This document shows, one piece after another, positions 50,219 through 59,690 of a DNA stretch of 64,000 nt. The position numbers were made by a program, and so were the translations under genes. The notes under the pieces are model-generated. The model had not been told where the DNA came from. It saw nothing but the letters and a program-made list of their open reading frames with translations, and did not search any database. Within the stretch, counting starts at the first letter, position 1. Every line of letters starts with the position of its first letter. This stretch comes from Mycobacterium senriense (GTDB lineage: Bacteria > Actinomycetota > Actinomycetes > Mycobacteriales > Mycobacteriaceae): contig NZ_AP024828.1 of NCBI RefSeq assembly GCF_019668465.1, positions 1,736,001 through 1,800,000 on the forward strand. The letters run 5' to 3'.

Positions 50219-51369
50219 AGTTTGCCTCGCGAGACCAACTGCGCGGCAATGACATTGCGCTGTATCTCGTTGGTTCCTTCGCCGACGATCATGAGAGGGG
50301 CGTCGCGGAAGTAGCGCTCGACGTCATACTCGGTGGAGTAGCCGTAGCCACCGTGGATCCTGACGGCGTTGAGCGCAATTTCCATGGCTACCTCCGATGC
50401 GAACAGCTTGGCCATCCCGGCCTCCATGTCGCACCGCTCGCCGCCGTCGTATTTCTCTGCGGCGTAGCGGGTGAGTTGGCGTGCCGCGGTGAGTTTGGTG
50501 GCCATGTCAGCCAGGTAGTTTCCGACTGACTGGTGCTTCCAGATCGGTTGACCGAAGCTCTCCCGCTGCTGCGCGTATTTCAGCGCGTCCTCGAGTGCGG
50601 CGGTCGCAACCCCCAGTGCCCGTGATGCCACCTGAATACGGCCGGTTTCAAGGCCTTTCATCATCTGCGCGAATCCTCTGCCCGGGTGATCGCCGAGGAT
50701 CGCGGAGGCCGGTACGCGGCAGTCGTCGAACGACAATTCGCAACTCTCAACGCCCTTGTAGCCCAGCTTGGGGAGGTCGCGCGAGACGGTGAGACCTTGA
50801 CCGTGTTCGACCAAGACGATCGAAATGCCCTTATGGCGTGGCTGCGCTTGTGGATCGGTCTTACACAGCAGTGCGATCAGGCCGGACTTTCGGGCGTTGC
50901 TGATCCAGGTCTTCGCCCCGTTGATCACCAGCTCGTTGCCCTCGGCGCGAGCGGTGGTCGTCATCGCCTGCAGGTCCGAGCCGCCGCCAGGTTCAGTGAG
51001 CGCCATCGTGGCCCGCATCTCTCCGCTGGCCATGCGCGGCAAGTACTTCTGTTTCTGTTCCTCGGTGCCGTACAACGAGATCAGCTTCGCGACCACGGTG
51101 TGTCCGCCCATCGCGCCGGCCAGGCTCATCCAGCCGCGGGCAAGCTCCTCGGTCACCGCTACGTAGCAGGGCATCGACACCGGCGAACCGCCGTATTCTT
51201 CTGGGACGGCCAGCCCGAAGATCCCGATGCGTTTCATCTGCTCGATCCACGCTTCCGGGTACTCGTTTGCGTGCTCGACCTCGCGGACTGTGGGCTTGAC
51301 GTCGCGGTCGATGAAGGTCCGCACCGTATCGACCAGCATGGTCTCTTCGTCGTTGAGTGCGAATGTCAT
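50215..51369 (-). CDS. acyl-CoA dehydrogenase (MCAD/SCAD-like, single subunit)
   Basis: A 384-residue ACAD with ALTEPGGGSDLQAMTTTA, NGAKTWISNARKSG, SFGQPIWKHQSVGNYLADM and RIHGGYGYSTEYDVERYFRD. The C-terminal VGEGTNEIQRNVIA has the Glu in the position of the MCAD catalytic base, unlike the other ACADs here, so this is likely a self-sufficient homotetramer. ATG 51369 has GGAGAAAC just upstream. It is divergent from the ferredoxin gene across the richest regulatory gap of the window. Confidence 0.92.
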   Translation of the reverse strand: MTFALNDEETMLVDTVRTFIDRDVKPTVREVEHANEYPEAWIEQMKRIGIFGLAVPEEYGGSPVSMPCYVAVTEELARGWMSLAGAMGGHTVVAKLISLYGTEEQKQKYLPRMASGEMRATMALTEPGGGSDLQAMTTTARAEGNELVINGAKTWISNARKSGLIALLCKTDPQAQPRHKGISIVLVEHGQGLTVSRDLPKLGYKGVESCELSFDDCRVPASAILGDHPGRGFAQMMKGLETGRIQVASRALGVATAALEDALKYAQQRESFGQPIWKHQSVGNYLADMATKLTAARQLTRYAAEKYDGGERCDMEAGMAKLFASEVAMEIALNAVRIHGGYGYSTEYDVERYFRDAPLMIVGEGTNEIQRNVIAAQLVSRGKL

Positions 51370-51446
51370 CGTTTCTCCATATTGATCAGATCTGTCAGAA
51401 TCAGGTGAGTAATACAAAGTTTATAACTCTGAATACACACTGAAAC

Positions 51447-51458
51447 AGCATATATGCT
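51447..51458. promoter_or_regulatory. perfect 12-bp palindrome AGCATATATGCT
   Basis: A self-complementary AT-rich 12-mer in the middle of the 223-bp gap between the ACAD (minus) and ferredoxin (plus) genes. A TATAAA on the minus strand (51424-51419), 50 bp upstream of the ACAD start, is a good -10 candidate for that gene. The palindrome may be an activator or repressor site. Confidence 0.4.
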
Positions 51459-51471
51459 CACCGTAAGGATA

Positions 51472-51479
51472 GACATAAG

Positions 51480-51483
<4 letters not shown>
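51472..51483. promoter_or_regulatory. dyad GACA-TAAG-TGTC
   Basis: A perfect four-base-arm dyad overlapping the left end of the long inverted repeat at 51480-51543. GACA...TGTC dyads also occur at 15031 and, in longer form, at 39605. Short arms make it suggestive only. Confidence 0.35.
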
Positions 51484-51787
<304 letters not shown>

Positions 51788-51834
51788 TCGGTTTGCTTGC
51801 CAATCGGCTGCCCTAACCGGCACACTCAGACATA

Positions 51835-51849
51835 GTTAACCAAGTTGAC
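51835..51849 (+). promoter_or_regulatory. dyad GTTAAC-CAA-GTTGAC before the fused ACAD gene
   Basis: Hexamers GTTAAC and GTTGAC form a near-perfect 15-bp dyad, followed directly by TTTGTG, 13 bp before ATG 51863. The same arrangement, GTTTAC-TAG-GTCAAC-TTTGTG read on the minus strand, precedes the ACAD gene at 55360-56367. Two related sites at two ACAD starts suggest a second small regulon. Confidence 0.5.
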
Positions 51850-51862
51850 TTTGTGGAGTGGC

Positions 51863-54136
51863 ATGCAGACAGCTGATTGGCGGGGCCGCCTCGAGTTGCT
51901 CCTCGCCGAATTCGGCCGCCGCCAGGCGGAGGTCGCGCGGTCCGGTGACAAGCCTGACCGCATCGAGCTGGCCCGCGCTTGGCACGCCGAACTCGTCGAT
52001 CACAAGCTTGCCGCCCCAGGGTGGCCGCGCGACGTCGGCGGACTGGACCTGCCGCTGGCCGATCAGCTGGACTACTACCGGATGACCACGGAGGCGGGGG
52101 CGCCGCCACACCCGTGTCCGCTGTCGTTCATCCTCGCCCCGACGCTCATCGCGCACGGCACGAAGGAGCAGAAGGCTCGATTCCTGACACCGTTGCTGCG
52201 CGCGGATGAGTTCTGGTGTCAAGGGTTTTCAGAGCCCGGGGCGGGCAGTGACCTGTCGTCGCTGTCTACCCGCGCGGTCCGCGACGGCGACGTGTACCGG
52301 GTGACGGGTCAGAAGGTCTGGACCACGATGGCCGACCGCGCCGACTGGATGTTCGCGCTGGTTCGAACGGGTTCGGGCGACAAGCCATCCGACGGCATCA
52401 CCTACCTGCTGATCCCGATGAACAGCCCGGGCATCACCGTGCGTCCGCTGCGCGACATCAGCGGCGCGGCACACTTCGCCGAGGTCTTCTTCGACGACGT
52501 GGCGGTGCCGGTCGACAACGTGGTCGGCGATGAGGGCGCAGGGTGGTCGATCATGCGCACGTCGCTGGGCCACGAACGGGCCACCGCTTTTCTGGCTGAC
52601 GAGTTCAAATACCGGCGCACGGTCGACCGGGTGATCGATCTGGTTGTATCCCAAGGGCTTGACGACCATCCCTTGGTTCGCCAGGACATCGCACGGTTGG
52701 AATCGGGGGTCCGCACCATCGCCGCCAACAGCGCCCGCGCACTGGCGGCAGTGTTGCGCGGCGAGGATCCCGGCGGGGTGGCATCGGTGAACCGACTGGT
52801 GAAGTCGGAGTTCGAGCAGCACATGCACGCGCTCGCCCTGCGTGCGGCGGGTCCGTATGCGGCGCTCGGCAGCCGCGCACCCAACGCGGTCGACGACGGG
52901 CGCTGGACGTTCGGCTACTTGATGAGCCGGGCTACCACGATCGGCGCGGGAACCGCGGAGATTCAACGCAACACCATCGCTGAGAGCGTGCTCGGACTAC
53001 CGTCGCACCGCGGCGAGGGCGCCCGGGCGGCCACCGTCACGCCCGGCGCACCATTGGCCGCGCCCGAGGAGGATGAACGCGAGCTGCGCGAGGTGCTGGC
53101 CGCGACACTGCAGGCCAAGGTGAACGTGGCTTCATTGCTCGACCGCAAGCGTCCCATCGATGCGGCAGAGCCCGAAGTGTGGTCGGCGCTCACCGAATTC
53201 GGGCTACCGGGTCTTGCGGTCGACGAATCCCTCGGCGGCGCGGGCGCCCGGCCCCGTCTGCTGTACGCCGCCATCGAGGAGGCCGCGAAGGCATTGGCGC
53301 CTGCGCCGCTCGTGCCGACGGCGACCGCGCTCGACGTCGCGTTGCATTGTGGTGCAAAGGCTTTGGTGCAGCGGATCACGGCTGGCGCGGCGGCCGTGTT
53401 CGCCGTACCCGTCAACGACAGCGGCTGGGTGACCAGCGGCCCCGATGTGCCCGAGTGGGACGGCGCGGGCCTTTCCGGTGTGATCCCGATCGTGGCGGGA
53501 GCACCACACGCCGAGGTTCTGTTGGTGTTAGCGCGCGTCGCCGGCGGCGGTGAGGTTCTGCTGGCCGTCGATGCCGCCGCCGAAGGCGTCGACATCACGG
53601 CCCATCAGCCGCTCGATCTGACCGCCACCATCGGCTCGGTGACGTTGACGGCCGCCGAGGGCGAGGTGATCGCCGACGGAAACGACGTCGCCCTCGCGCT
53701 GGGCGCCGCGCGCCGCCACGCGGTCCTGGCCGTGGCGGCGGATTCCGTTGGGGTTGCCTCGCGCGCGCTGGCGATGGCTGTTCAGTGGGCCGCCGAACGG
53801 CATCAGTTCGGCCGAGCAATCGGCAGCTTTCAGGCGGTGTCACATCGGTGTGCGGACATGCTGGTTGCCATCGAGGGTGCCCGCAGCCAGGTACTGGCAG
53901 CGGCCGAGGTCGACGACGATTCGGCATACCTGGCGGATTTGGCCGCCGCGGCCGCGCTGGACGCCGGCGTCATCGCCACCGAGGGTGCATTGCAGATCCA
54001 CGGCGGCATCGGCTTCACCTGGGAGCACCCGATCCACCTGCTGCTGCGCCGCGCTCAGGCCAACGCTGTGTTGATCGGCCGTGCCGACGCGCTGCGAGAC
54101 CGGGCGGCCGGTGACCTGTTGGCGCTGAGCCGCTAA
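51863..54136 (+). CDS. fused double acyl-CoA dehydrogenase (large module first, small module second)
   Basis: A 757-residue protein. Residues ~1-375 are a large-subunit ACAD (FSEPGAGSDLSSLSTRA, GQKVWTTMADRADW, IGAGTAEIQRNTIAESVLGL). A short Pro/Ala linker (GAPLAAPEEDE) leads to residues ~395-757, a small-subunit module (HQFGRAIGSFQAVSHRCADM, LQIHGGIGFTWEHPIHLLL). This is the reverse of the module order at 28974-31292. ATG 51863 has GGAG upstream; TTG 51845 lies in the operator dyad and is rejected. Works presumably as a single-chain heteromer on a bulky acyl-CoA. Confidence 0.92.
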   Translation: MQTADWRGRLELLLAEFGRRQAEVARSGDKPDRIELARAWHAELVDHKLAAPGWPRDVGGLDLPLADQLDYYRMTTEAGAPPHPCPLSFILAPTLIAHGTKEQKARFLTPLLRADEFWCQGFSEPGAGSDLSSLSTRAVRDGDVYRVTGQKVWTTMADRADWMFALVRTGSGDKPSDGITYLLIPMNSPGITVRPLRDISGAAHFAEVFFDDVAVPVDNVVGDEGAGWSIMRTSLGHERATAFLADEFKYRRTVDRVIDLVVSQGLDDHPLVRQDIARLESGVRTIAANSARALAAVLRGEDPGGVASVNRLVKSEFEQHMHALALRAAGPYAALGSRAPNAVDDGRWTFGYLMSRATTIGAGTAEIQRNTIAESVLGLPSHRGEGARAATVTPGAPLAAPEEDERELREVLAATLQAKVNVASLLDRKRPIDAAEPEVWSALTEFGLPGLAVDESLGGAGARPRLLYAAIEEAAKALAPAPLVPTATALDVALHCGAKALVQRITAGAAAVFAVPVNDSGWVTSGPDVPEWDGAGLSGVIPIVAGAPHAEVLLVLARVAGGGEVLLAVDAAAEGVDITAHQPLDLTATIGSVTLTAAEGEVIADGNDVALALGAARRHAVLAVAADSVGVASRALAMAVQWAAERHQFGRAIGSFQAVSHRCADMLVAIEGARSQVLAAAEVDDDSAYLADLAAAAALDAGVIATEGALQIHGGIGFTWEHPIHLLLRRAQANAVLIGRADALRDRAAGDLLALSR

Positions 54137-54165
54137 GACGTCAGATCGAACAGGAAGACGACAAC

Positions 54166-55356
54166 GTGGAATACGGAATGGGTCCCGAAATGGAGGCCTT
54201 CCGCGCCGAGGTGCGGGCGTTCATCGCCGACCATGCACCGCCCATCCCGCCGCGTGCGGGCGTGCGCAGTGCCGAGAACGAAGCCGAGCTAAAGGCGCTC
54301 CAGGACTGGACGGCGCGCCTGTTCGAAGCCGGCTACGTCGGCGCCGACTGGCCCGTGGAGTTCGGCGGCCGCGATGACCGTTCCGCTGAACACGCCATCG
54401 TGGTGAGCGAGGAGCTGGCCCGGGCCGCGGCGCCGGGTGTGCCGAGCGGCAACGCGCTGGCATCGCATGCGCTGATCCACTACGGCACCGATGAGCAGCG
54501 GAGTAGGCACTTGCCCGAGATCCGCGCGGGCCGACAGCTGTGGTGCCAATTGTTCAGCGAACCGGGCGCGGGAAGCGACCTGGCGTCGCTGCGCACCCGC
54601 GCGGTGCTCGACGGTGACACCTACACAGTCAACGGGCAGAAGGTGTGGACCACCGACGGACATTGGGCCGACTACGGATATCTGTTGGCGCGCACCGATT
54701 CCGACGCCCCCAAGCACAAGGGCATCAGTGCGTTCATCCTCGACATGGCCAGCCCAGGCATCACGGCCCGCCCACTACGTGAATTGACCGGCACCTCTGA
54801 CTTCAACGAGGTCTTCTTCGATTCCGTCGAGGTTCCTGCTGAGGCCATGATCGGGGAGCCAGGGCAGGGCTGGGCGATCGCGAATGCGACGTTGGGCCAT
54901 GAACGCACCAGCGTGGGCGCCGCGGTAGTCAAGTTGAGGCTGGCCATCGATGGACTGGTCGCACTCGCCTCGCGGGTCACCCTCGACGGTCGTCCCGCGA
55001 TCGACAGCGATCGGATCCGTGATCGGATCGGCGAATTCAGCGCCGAGGTGGAGGCGCTTTCGGCGCTGACATACGCCAACCTGAGCCGTTGGCTGCGTGG
55101 CACCGAACGCATGCACGACGGTGCCATGGCCAAGCTGATGTTCAGCGAGTTGAACCTCGAGATGGCGCGCTTCGCCGTCGAACTCGGCGGCGAGGCGGGC
55201 GTGTTGGTGGAGGGGGACCCGGATGTCCTTGACGGTGGTCGCTGGCAGGACGAGTGGCTGTACGCCCGGGCCTACACGATTGCCGGTGGCAGTTCGGAAA
55301 TCATGCGCAACCTGATCGCCGAGCGGGGCTTGGCACTGCCGCGGGATCGGCGCTGA
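54166..55356 (+). CDS. acyl-CoA dehydrogenase, large subunit
   Basis: A 396-residue ACAD with FSEPGAGSDLASLRTRA, NGQKVWTTDGHWADYGY, LTGTSDFNEVFFDSVEVPAE and C-terminal IAGGSSEIMRNLIAERGLAL. These are large-subunit FadE motifs. GTG 54166 has AGGAAG about eight bases upstream. It follows the fused ACAD by 29 bp on the same strand. Its probable small partner, 55360-56367, is encoded convergently with a 3-bp gap rather than in the same operon, which is unusual for this enzyme type. Confidence 0.9.
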   Translation: MEYGMGPEMEAFRAEVRAFIADHAPPIPPRAGVRSAENEAELKALQDWTARLFEAGYVGADWPVEFGGRDDRSAEHAIVVSEELARAAAPGVPSGNALASHALIHYGTDEQRSRHLPEIRAGRQLWCQLFSEPGAGSDLASLRTRAVLDGDTYTVNGQKVWTTDGHWADYGYLLARTDSDAPKHKGISAFILDMASPGITARPLRELTGTSDFNEVFFDSVEVPAEAMIGEPGQGWAIANATLGHERTSVGAAVVKLRLAIDGLVALASRVTLDGRPAIDSDRIRDRIGEFSAEVEALSALTYANLSRWLRGTERMHDGAMAKLMFSELNLEMARFAVELGGEAGVLVEGDPDVLDGGRWQDEWLYARAYTIAGGSSEIMRNLIAERGLALPRDRR

Positions 55357-55359
55357 ATG

Positions 55360-56367
55360 TCAGGCGCTGAGCAGCGCCGCGCGGTGTTCGGCGACGCTCC
55401 CGTTGAAGGCCTCGTCGACCTTGATCCGGCGCAGGAACAGATGCAGATCGTGTTCCCAGGTAAATCCGATGCCCCCGTGCACCTGCAGCGCCGTTCCGGC
55501 CACTTTGGCGGCAGCGGACTTCGTGTACGCTGCTGCCGCGGATGCGGCGCGAGACCGTGCGGCGGCCGACGCGGTGTCGAGTGCGAGAGCCGCGGCCCAC
55601 AGAGTGGCTCGGCCGGCCTCGACTGCGACGGCCATGTCGGCGCAGTGATGCTTGACGGCCTGAAACGAGCCGATCGGCGCGCCGAACTGCTCGCGCTGCC
55701 CGACGTAAGACACCGTCATGTCGAGCAGTCGGGCCGCCGCGCCCAGCGCGTCGACTGCCCGGTACACCGCCAACGCGTCGCGCAGCTGTGCCAGTGTGCC
55801 GACAGGCAACTGCGTCCAGTCGGCAATCGTCGCGTCGAGGTCCAGGCGTGCCCACGATCGACTCAGATCGAGCGTCGACATCCCGGAGAGCGCTGGGGCA
55901 TTGAGGACCACCAGATACTCGCCGTCTCCCGCCTGGCCTGCCACCGCGACGGCGTTCATATCGGCGGCCATCGGCACCGGGCGGGTAACGCCTGTCAGTC
56001 GCAGCGTATCGCCATCGAGACCGGCGTCAGGACCCAGCGCCAACCCGGTCAGCGTGCCGTCCTCGACGGGCGAGTCGACGTGGTCGAGGAGCCACGCCGC
56101 GATGTTCAGATCGGCAAGCGGGAGCGAGCTGGCGGCGTGCCCGTGCTCCTCGGCCACTACCGCGAGATCCACGTGGGTGCCGCCCATTTCGGGAGTGAGC
56201 AGCTCCAGAAGACCCGATTCCGCCGCGTGCGCAAGTGCCTCGGGATCCACGGTGACTGCAGCCGAGTCCAGCGTCGCGCGGACCCTGGCGATGGGGTCGT
56301 TTTTGCTGAGCCAGGCCCGCTCGGCCGCCGCGAGTTGATCCTGTTCTTCCGTCAAGCCGAAGTCCAT
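55360..56367 (-). CDS. acyl-CoA dehydrogenase-family protein, small subunit
   Basis: A 335-residue small-type ACAD. GQREQFGAPIGSFQAVKHHC and LQVHGGIGFTWEHDLHLFLR are present; the large-subunit EPGAGSD segment is absent and the middle is divergent. It resembles the C-terminal module of the fused protein at 51863. Its likely large partner ends 3 bp away on the opposite strand. The promoter carries the GTTGAC dyad also found before the fused ACAD, so the two may be co-regulated. Confidence 0.87.
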   Translation of the reverse strand: MDFGLTEEQDQLAAAERAWLSKNDPIARVRATLDSAAVTVDPEALAHAAESGLLELLTPEMGGTHVDLAVVAEEHGHAASSLPLADLNIAAWLLDHVDSPVEDGTLTGLALGPDAGLDGDTLRLTGVTRPVPMAADMNAVAVAGQAGDGEYLVVLNAPALSGMSTLDLSRSWARLDLDATIADWTQLPVGTLAQLRDALAVYRAVDALGAAARLLDMTVSYVGQREQFGAPIGSFQAVKHHCADMAVAVEAGRATLWAAALALDTASAAARSRAASAAAAYTKSAAAKVAGTALQVHGGIGFTWEHDLHLFLRRIKVDEAFNGSVAEHRAALLSA

Positions 56368-56386
56368 CGCAAACGCCTTTCACAAA

Positions 56387-56401
56387 GTTGACCTAGTAAA
56401 C
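56387..56401 (-). promoter_or_regulatory. dyad GTTTAC-TAG-GTCAAC before the small ACAD gene
   Basis: On the minus strand this 15-mer is followed by TTTGTG, 13 bp ahead of the ACAD coding start when the trailing bases are counted. It matches the site at 51835 in 10 of 15 dyad positions plus all six of TTTGTG. It lies in the 94-bp divergent gap with the FadD gene at 56462. Confidence 0.5.
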
Positions 56402-56461
56402 CATGTCCACTAGTTTCAGGAGAACGGCCATCCGCCGCCGAAGTCGACCCGGAAAGTCACG

Positions 56462-57979
56462 ATGACGAGCATTGACGATGCGCTGGGACGGCTCTGGGAC
56501 GCCAACGACCACGACCGCATGCTGGAGTGCGATGGAAGCTGGGCGTCGTGGGGTTCCGTCCGGTCACTGATCGAGCGGATCGACCGGGAACTGACCGTCG
56601 CCGGTTGTCAGGCCGGCGGCCGAGTCGCCGTCGTGCTCGCCAATCGAATGGAGTCCGTCGCGGCGCTCATCGCCATCTTCCGGGGCGGACGCACGTTGGT
56701 GACCATCAGCCCGCTGCAGCCACCAGAACGGTTGAGTGACGACCTTGCGGCCTCGGACGTCTCCTTCGTCCTTGCGCCGTCAGAGTTGTGGTCCGACGAG
56801 GTATTCAACCGTGCCGTCGCCGATCTCGGCGCGACCGGCTGGAGGCTCGACGCGGGCGAACTCGCGCAACAGGCATGGGGCACCAAGGAAGCGGTCGGCG
56901 GCGACCCTGAGGTAGCCATCGAGATGCTGACCTCGGGCACGACGGGTGCCCCGAAGCGAATCCCCTTGACCCGCAACCAGCTTGAGGCATCGCTGGCTGC
57001 GGCGTTGCGGCACAACGATCGCCCAGACGTCAGAGCCAAGCCACCGCTGACCGGGACGGTCGGCCTGGTGACGTTGCCCATCGTGCACATCGGCGGGCTG
57101 TGGTCGTTGTTGCAGTCGCTGGTTGCGGCCCGCCCGATCGCGATGCTCGACCGATTCACGGTGCCGGGCTGGTACGCCGTGGTGAAGCAGTATCGGCCCG
57201 CGGTGGCCGGACTGCCCCCGGCGGCCATGCGATCGGTACTCGACTCCGACATCCCACGGGAGGATTTGGCGAGCATCCGCGCCATCAATGCGGGTACCGC
57301 CGCCGTCGACCCGGCGTTGGTCGATGCGTTCTTCGAGCGGTACGGCATCCCGATCCTCGTCGTCTACGGCGCGACCGAGTTCTCCGGCGCGGTGGCCGGA
57401 TGGACCGTCAAGGACTTCCACGCGCGGTGGGTCGACAAAAAAGGCAGTGTCGGACGGGCCTTTCCGGGCGTGCAGTTGCAGATCGTTGGCGAGGACGGCG
57501 CGGTCCTCGGCGTCAATGAAACCGGCAGGCTGCAGGTCGCCACTCCCCAGGCCGGCGGAGCCGGGCACTGGATCACAACCAGTGACCTCGCGCATCTCGA
57601 TGAAGATGGCTTCCTCTACATCGACGGCCGCGCGGACGACGTGATCGTGCGCGGTGGCTTCAAGGTATCCCCCGAGGCCGTCGCCCGCGCGCTGCGCGCG
57701 CACCCGGCTGTTGCCGATGCCGCTGTCGCGCCCGTGCCGGACCAACGGCTGGGTCAGATCCCCGTTGCCGCAGTCGAATTGCGCCCAGGGATGGCGACCG
57801 ACCCAGACGCGCTGCGCGAGCACTGCCGGGCCACGCTGACACCCTATGAGGTGCCTGCCCGCGTCTTCGTCGTCGACGAGTTGCCTCGCGGAGCGGCGCT
57901 CAAGGTCGATCGGCGGCGTCTGATCGAAATGCTCGAGGACCTTGGCATGCCGACGGTTCAACCGGCCGCGAGAGGCTGA
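56462..57979 (+). CDS. acyl-CoA synthetase (FadD-type)
   Basis: A 505-residue adenylate-forming ligase with P-loop MLTSGTTGAPKRIPLT near residue 157, VVYGATEFSGAV, A8 region DDVIVRGGFKVSPE and catalytic Lys in RGAALKVDRRRL near residue 480. It heads the plus-strand run 56462-64000, whose genes (crotonase, mycofactocin SDR, dehydratase, ACAD, crotonase, hydrolase, FadD) look like one pathway module. The crotonase gene follows after 36 bp. Confidence 0.9.
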   Translation: MTSIDDALGRLWDANDHDRMLECDGSWASWGSVRSLIERIDRELTVAGCQAGGRVAVVLANRMESVAALIAIFRGGRTLVTISPLQPPERLSDDLAASDVSFVLAPSELWSDEVFNRAVADLGATGWRLDAGELAQQAWGTKEAVGGDPEVAIEMLTSGTTGAPKRIPLTRNQLEASLAAALRHNDRPDVRAKPPLTGTVGLVTLPIVHIGGLWSLLQSLVAARPIAMLDRFTVPGWYAVVKQYRPAVAGLPPAAMRSVLDSDIPREDLASIRAINAGTAAVDPALVDAFFERYGIPILVVYGATEFSGAVAGWTVKDFHARWVDKKGSVGRAFPGVQLQIVGEDGAVLGVNETGRLQVATPQAGGAGHWITTSDLAHLDEDGFLYIDGRADDVIVRGGFKVSPEAVARALRAHPAVADAAVAPVPDQRLGQIPVAAVELRPGMATDPDALREHCRATLTPYEVPARVFVVDELPRGAALKVDRRRLIEMLEDLGMPTVQPAARG

Positions 57980-58015
57980 AATTCTGTCAATGCCAATCCG
58001 ATCGGAAGGAGACAC

Positions 58016-58828
58016 ATGGCTCAAGCAATAACAGAGGAGACCAACCGAGCCGCCGTCGTCGAGCGGCGGGGCAACGTCGCGCTCATCACCATCGACCGGC
58101 CCGAAGCCCGCAACGCCGTCAACGGGGCGGTGAGCACGGCCGTCGGCGACGCGCTCGACGAGGCGCAGCGCGATCCCGAGGTGTGGGCCGTCGTCATCAC
58201 CGGTGCCGGCGACAAGTCATTCTGTGCCGGAGCGGATCTCAAGGCCATATCCCGGGGTGAGAACCTCTACCACGCCGAGCACCCCGAATGGGGCTTCGCC
58301 GGCTACGTGCACCACTTCATCGACAAACCCACCATCGCCGCGGTGAACGGCACCGCACTCGGTGGCGGCTCCGAGCTCGCTCTGGCTAGTGATTTGGTGA
58401 TCGCCTGCGAGAGTGCGAGTTTCGGGCTGCCTGAGGTGAAGCGCGGCCTGATCGCCGGGGCGGGCGGAGTGTTCCGGATCGTCGAACAGTTGCCGCGCAA
58501 GGTCGCGTTGGAGCTGGTGTTGACAGGTGAGCCGATGACAGCCTCCGACGCCTTGCGGTGGGGCCTGATCAATAAGGTTGTACGCAACGGTACCGCCGTG
58601 GAGGCAGCCTTGGCACTCGCCGAGCGGATCACGTGCAACGCGCCTTTGTCGGTACAAGCCAGCAAGCGGGTCGCCTACGGTGCCGACGAGGGGATCATCG
58701 CCGCGGAGGAACCGAAGTGGGAGCACACGACTCGCGAGTTCACGGCGCTCCTGAAATCCGAGGACGCCGCCAAGGAAGGTCCGTTGGCCTTCGCAGAGAA
58801 GCGGTTACCTGTATGGAAGGCACGTTGA
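58016..58828 (+). CDS. enoyl-CoA hydratase (canonical Glu pair)
   Basis: A 270-residue crotonase. Oxyanion motifs SFCAGADLK and GTALGGGSELALASD are present, and both hydratase Glu residues are kept: GGGSE and FGLPEVKRGLIAGAGG. It is the only crotonase of the four in the window with the complete pair, so it is the best candidate for classical hydration of an enoyl-CoA. GGAAGGAGA lies five bases before ATG 58016. Its stop overlaps a possible TTG start of the next gene. Confidence 0.93.
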   Translation: MAQAITEETNRAAVVERRGNVALITIDRPEARNAVNGAVSTAVGDALDEAQRDPEVWAVVITGAGDKSFCAGADLKAISRGENLYHAEHPEWGFAGYVHHFIDKPTIAAVNGTALGGGSELALASDLVIACESASFGLPEVKRGLIAGAGGVFRIVEQLPRKVALELVLTGEPMTASDALRWGLINKVVRNGTAVEAALALAERITCNAPLSVQASKRVAYGADEGIIAAEEPKWEHTTREFTALLKSEDAAKEGPLAFAEKRLPVWKAR

Positions 58829-59682
58829 GCATGGGTCGCGTTGAGGACAAAGTCGTTCTGATCACCGGAGGCGCCCGCGGTCAGGGCCGCAGCCACGCCG
58901 TCAAGCTGGCCGAGGAGGGTGCTGACGTCATCCTCTTCGACATCTGTCATGACATCGAGACCAACGAGTACGCGCTGGCGACATCGCGTGATCTCGAAGA
59001 AGCCGGTCTGGAGGTCGAGAAGACGGGCCGCAAGGCCTACACCGCCGAGGTCGACGTCCGGGATCGGGCGGCGGTCAGCCGCGAACTTGCCAACGCGATA
59101 GCCGAATTCGGCAAACTCGACGTTGTTGTCGCCAACGCCGGCATTTGTCCGCTGGGCGCCAATCTGCCCGTTCAGGCCTTCGCCGATGCCTTTGACGTCG
59201 ACTTCGTCGGCGTCGTCAACACTGTCCACGCCGCGCTGCCCTATCTGAAGTCCGGCGCGTCGATCATCACCACCGGGTCGGTCGCAGGCCTCATCGCGGC
59301 CGCACAGCCCCCGGGGGCGGGCGGCCCCCAGGGCCCGGGCGGCGCGGGCTACAGCTACGCCAAGCAGCTGGTGGATTCCTACACCCTGCAGCTCGCCGCG
59401 CAGCTGGCGTCAAAATCCATCCGCGCCAACGTCATTCACCCCACAAACGTGAACACGTCCATGCTCAACAGCGCGCCGATGTACCGGCAGTTCCGACCGG
59501 ACCTTGAGGCGCCGGCCCGTGACGACGCCCTGCTGGCGTTCCCCGCCATGCAGGCGATGCCCATCCCTTACGTCGAGGCTTCGGACATCTCGAACGCGGT
59601 CTGTTTCCTGGCCTCGGACGAGTCCCGGTATGTGACGGGCCTGCAGTTCAAGGTCGACGCCGGCGCCATGCTGAAGTTCTAG
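58825..59682 (+). CDS. mycofactocin-coupled SDR
   Basis: A 283-285-residue SDR with TGGARGQGRSHAVKLAEEG, FDICHDIETNEYALATSRD and the extra segment before EKTGRKAYT, the insertion of mycofactocin-associated SDRs. NAGICPLG and the active-site YSYAK (Tyr about 174) are intact. A Pro/Gly-rich loop (AAAQPPGAGGPQGPGG) precedes the Tyr. I list TTG 58825, which overlaps the crotonase stop and has GAAGG four bases upstream; ATG 58831, two codons later, is the alternative. It would oxidise a 3-hydroxyacyl-CoA or a free alcohol in this module. Confidence 0.88.
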   Translation: MSMGRVEDKVVLITGGARGQGRSHAVKLAEEGADVILFDICHDIETNEYALATSRDLEEAGLEVEKTGRKAYTAEVDVRDRAAVSRELANAIAEFGKLDVVVANAGICPLGANLPVQAFADAFDVDFVGVVNTVHAALPYLKSGASIITTGSVAGLIAAAQPPGAGGPQGPGGAGYSYAKQLVDSYTLQLAAQLASKSIRANVIHPTNVNTSMLNSAPMYRQFRPDLEAPARDDALLAFPAMQAMPIPYVEASDISNAVCFLASDESRYVTGLQFKVDAGAMLKF

Positions 59683-59690
59683 GAGGACTG

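Noticed and set aside
51835..51849. KstR operator
   Set aside because: The site has AAC and GTT three bases apart (AACCAAGTT), whereas the KstR consensus needs AAC-N2-GTT; no KstR or KstR2 consensus was seen in the gaps.
56780..58024. Long minus-strand open frame opposite FadD
   Set aside because: Shadow frame; the FadD on the plus strand has all family motifs.
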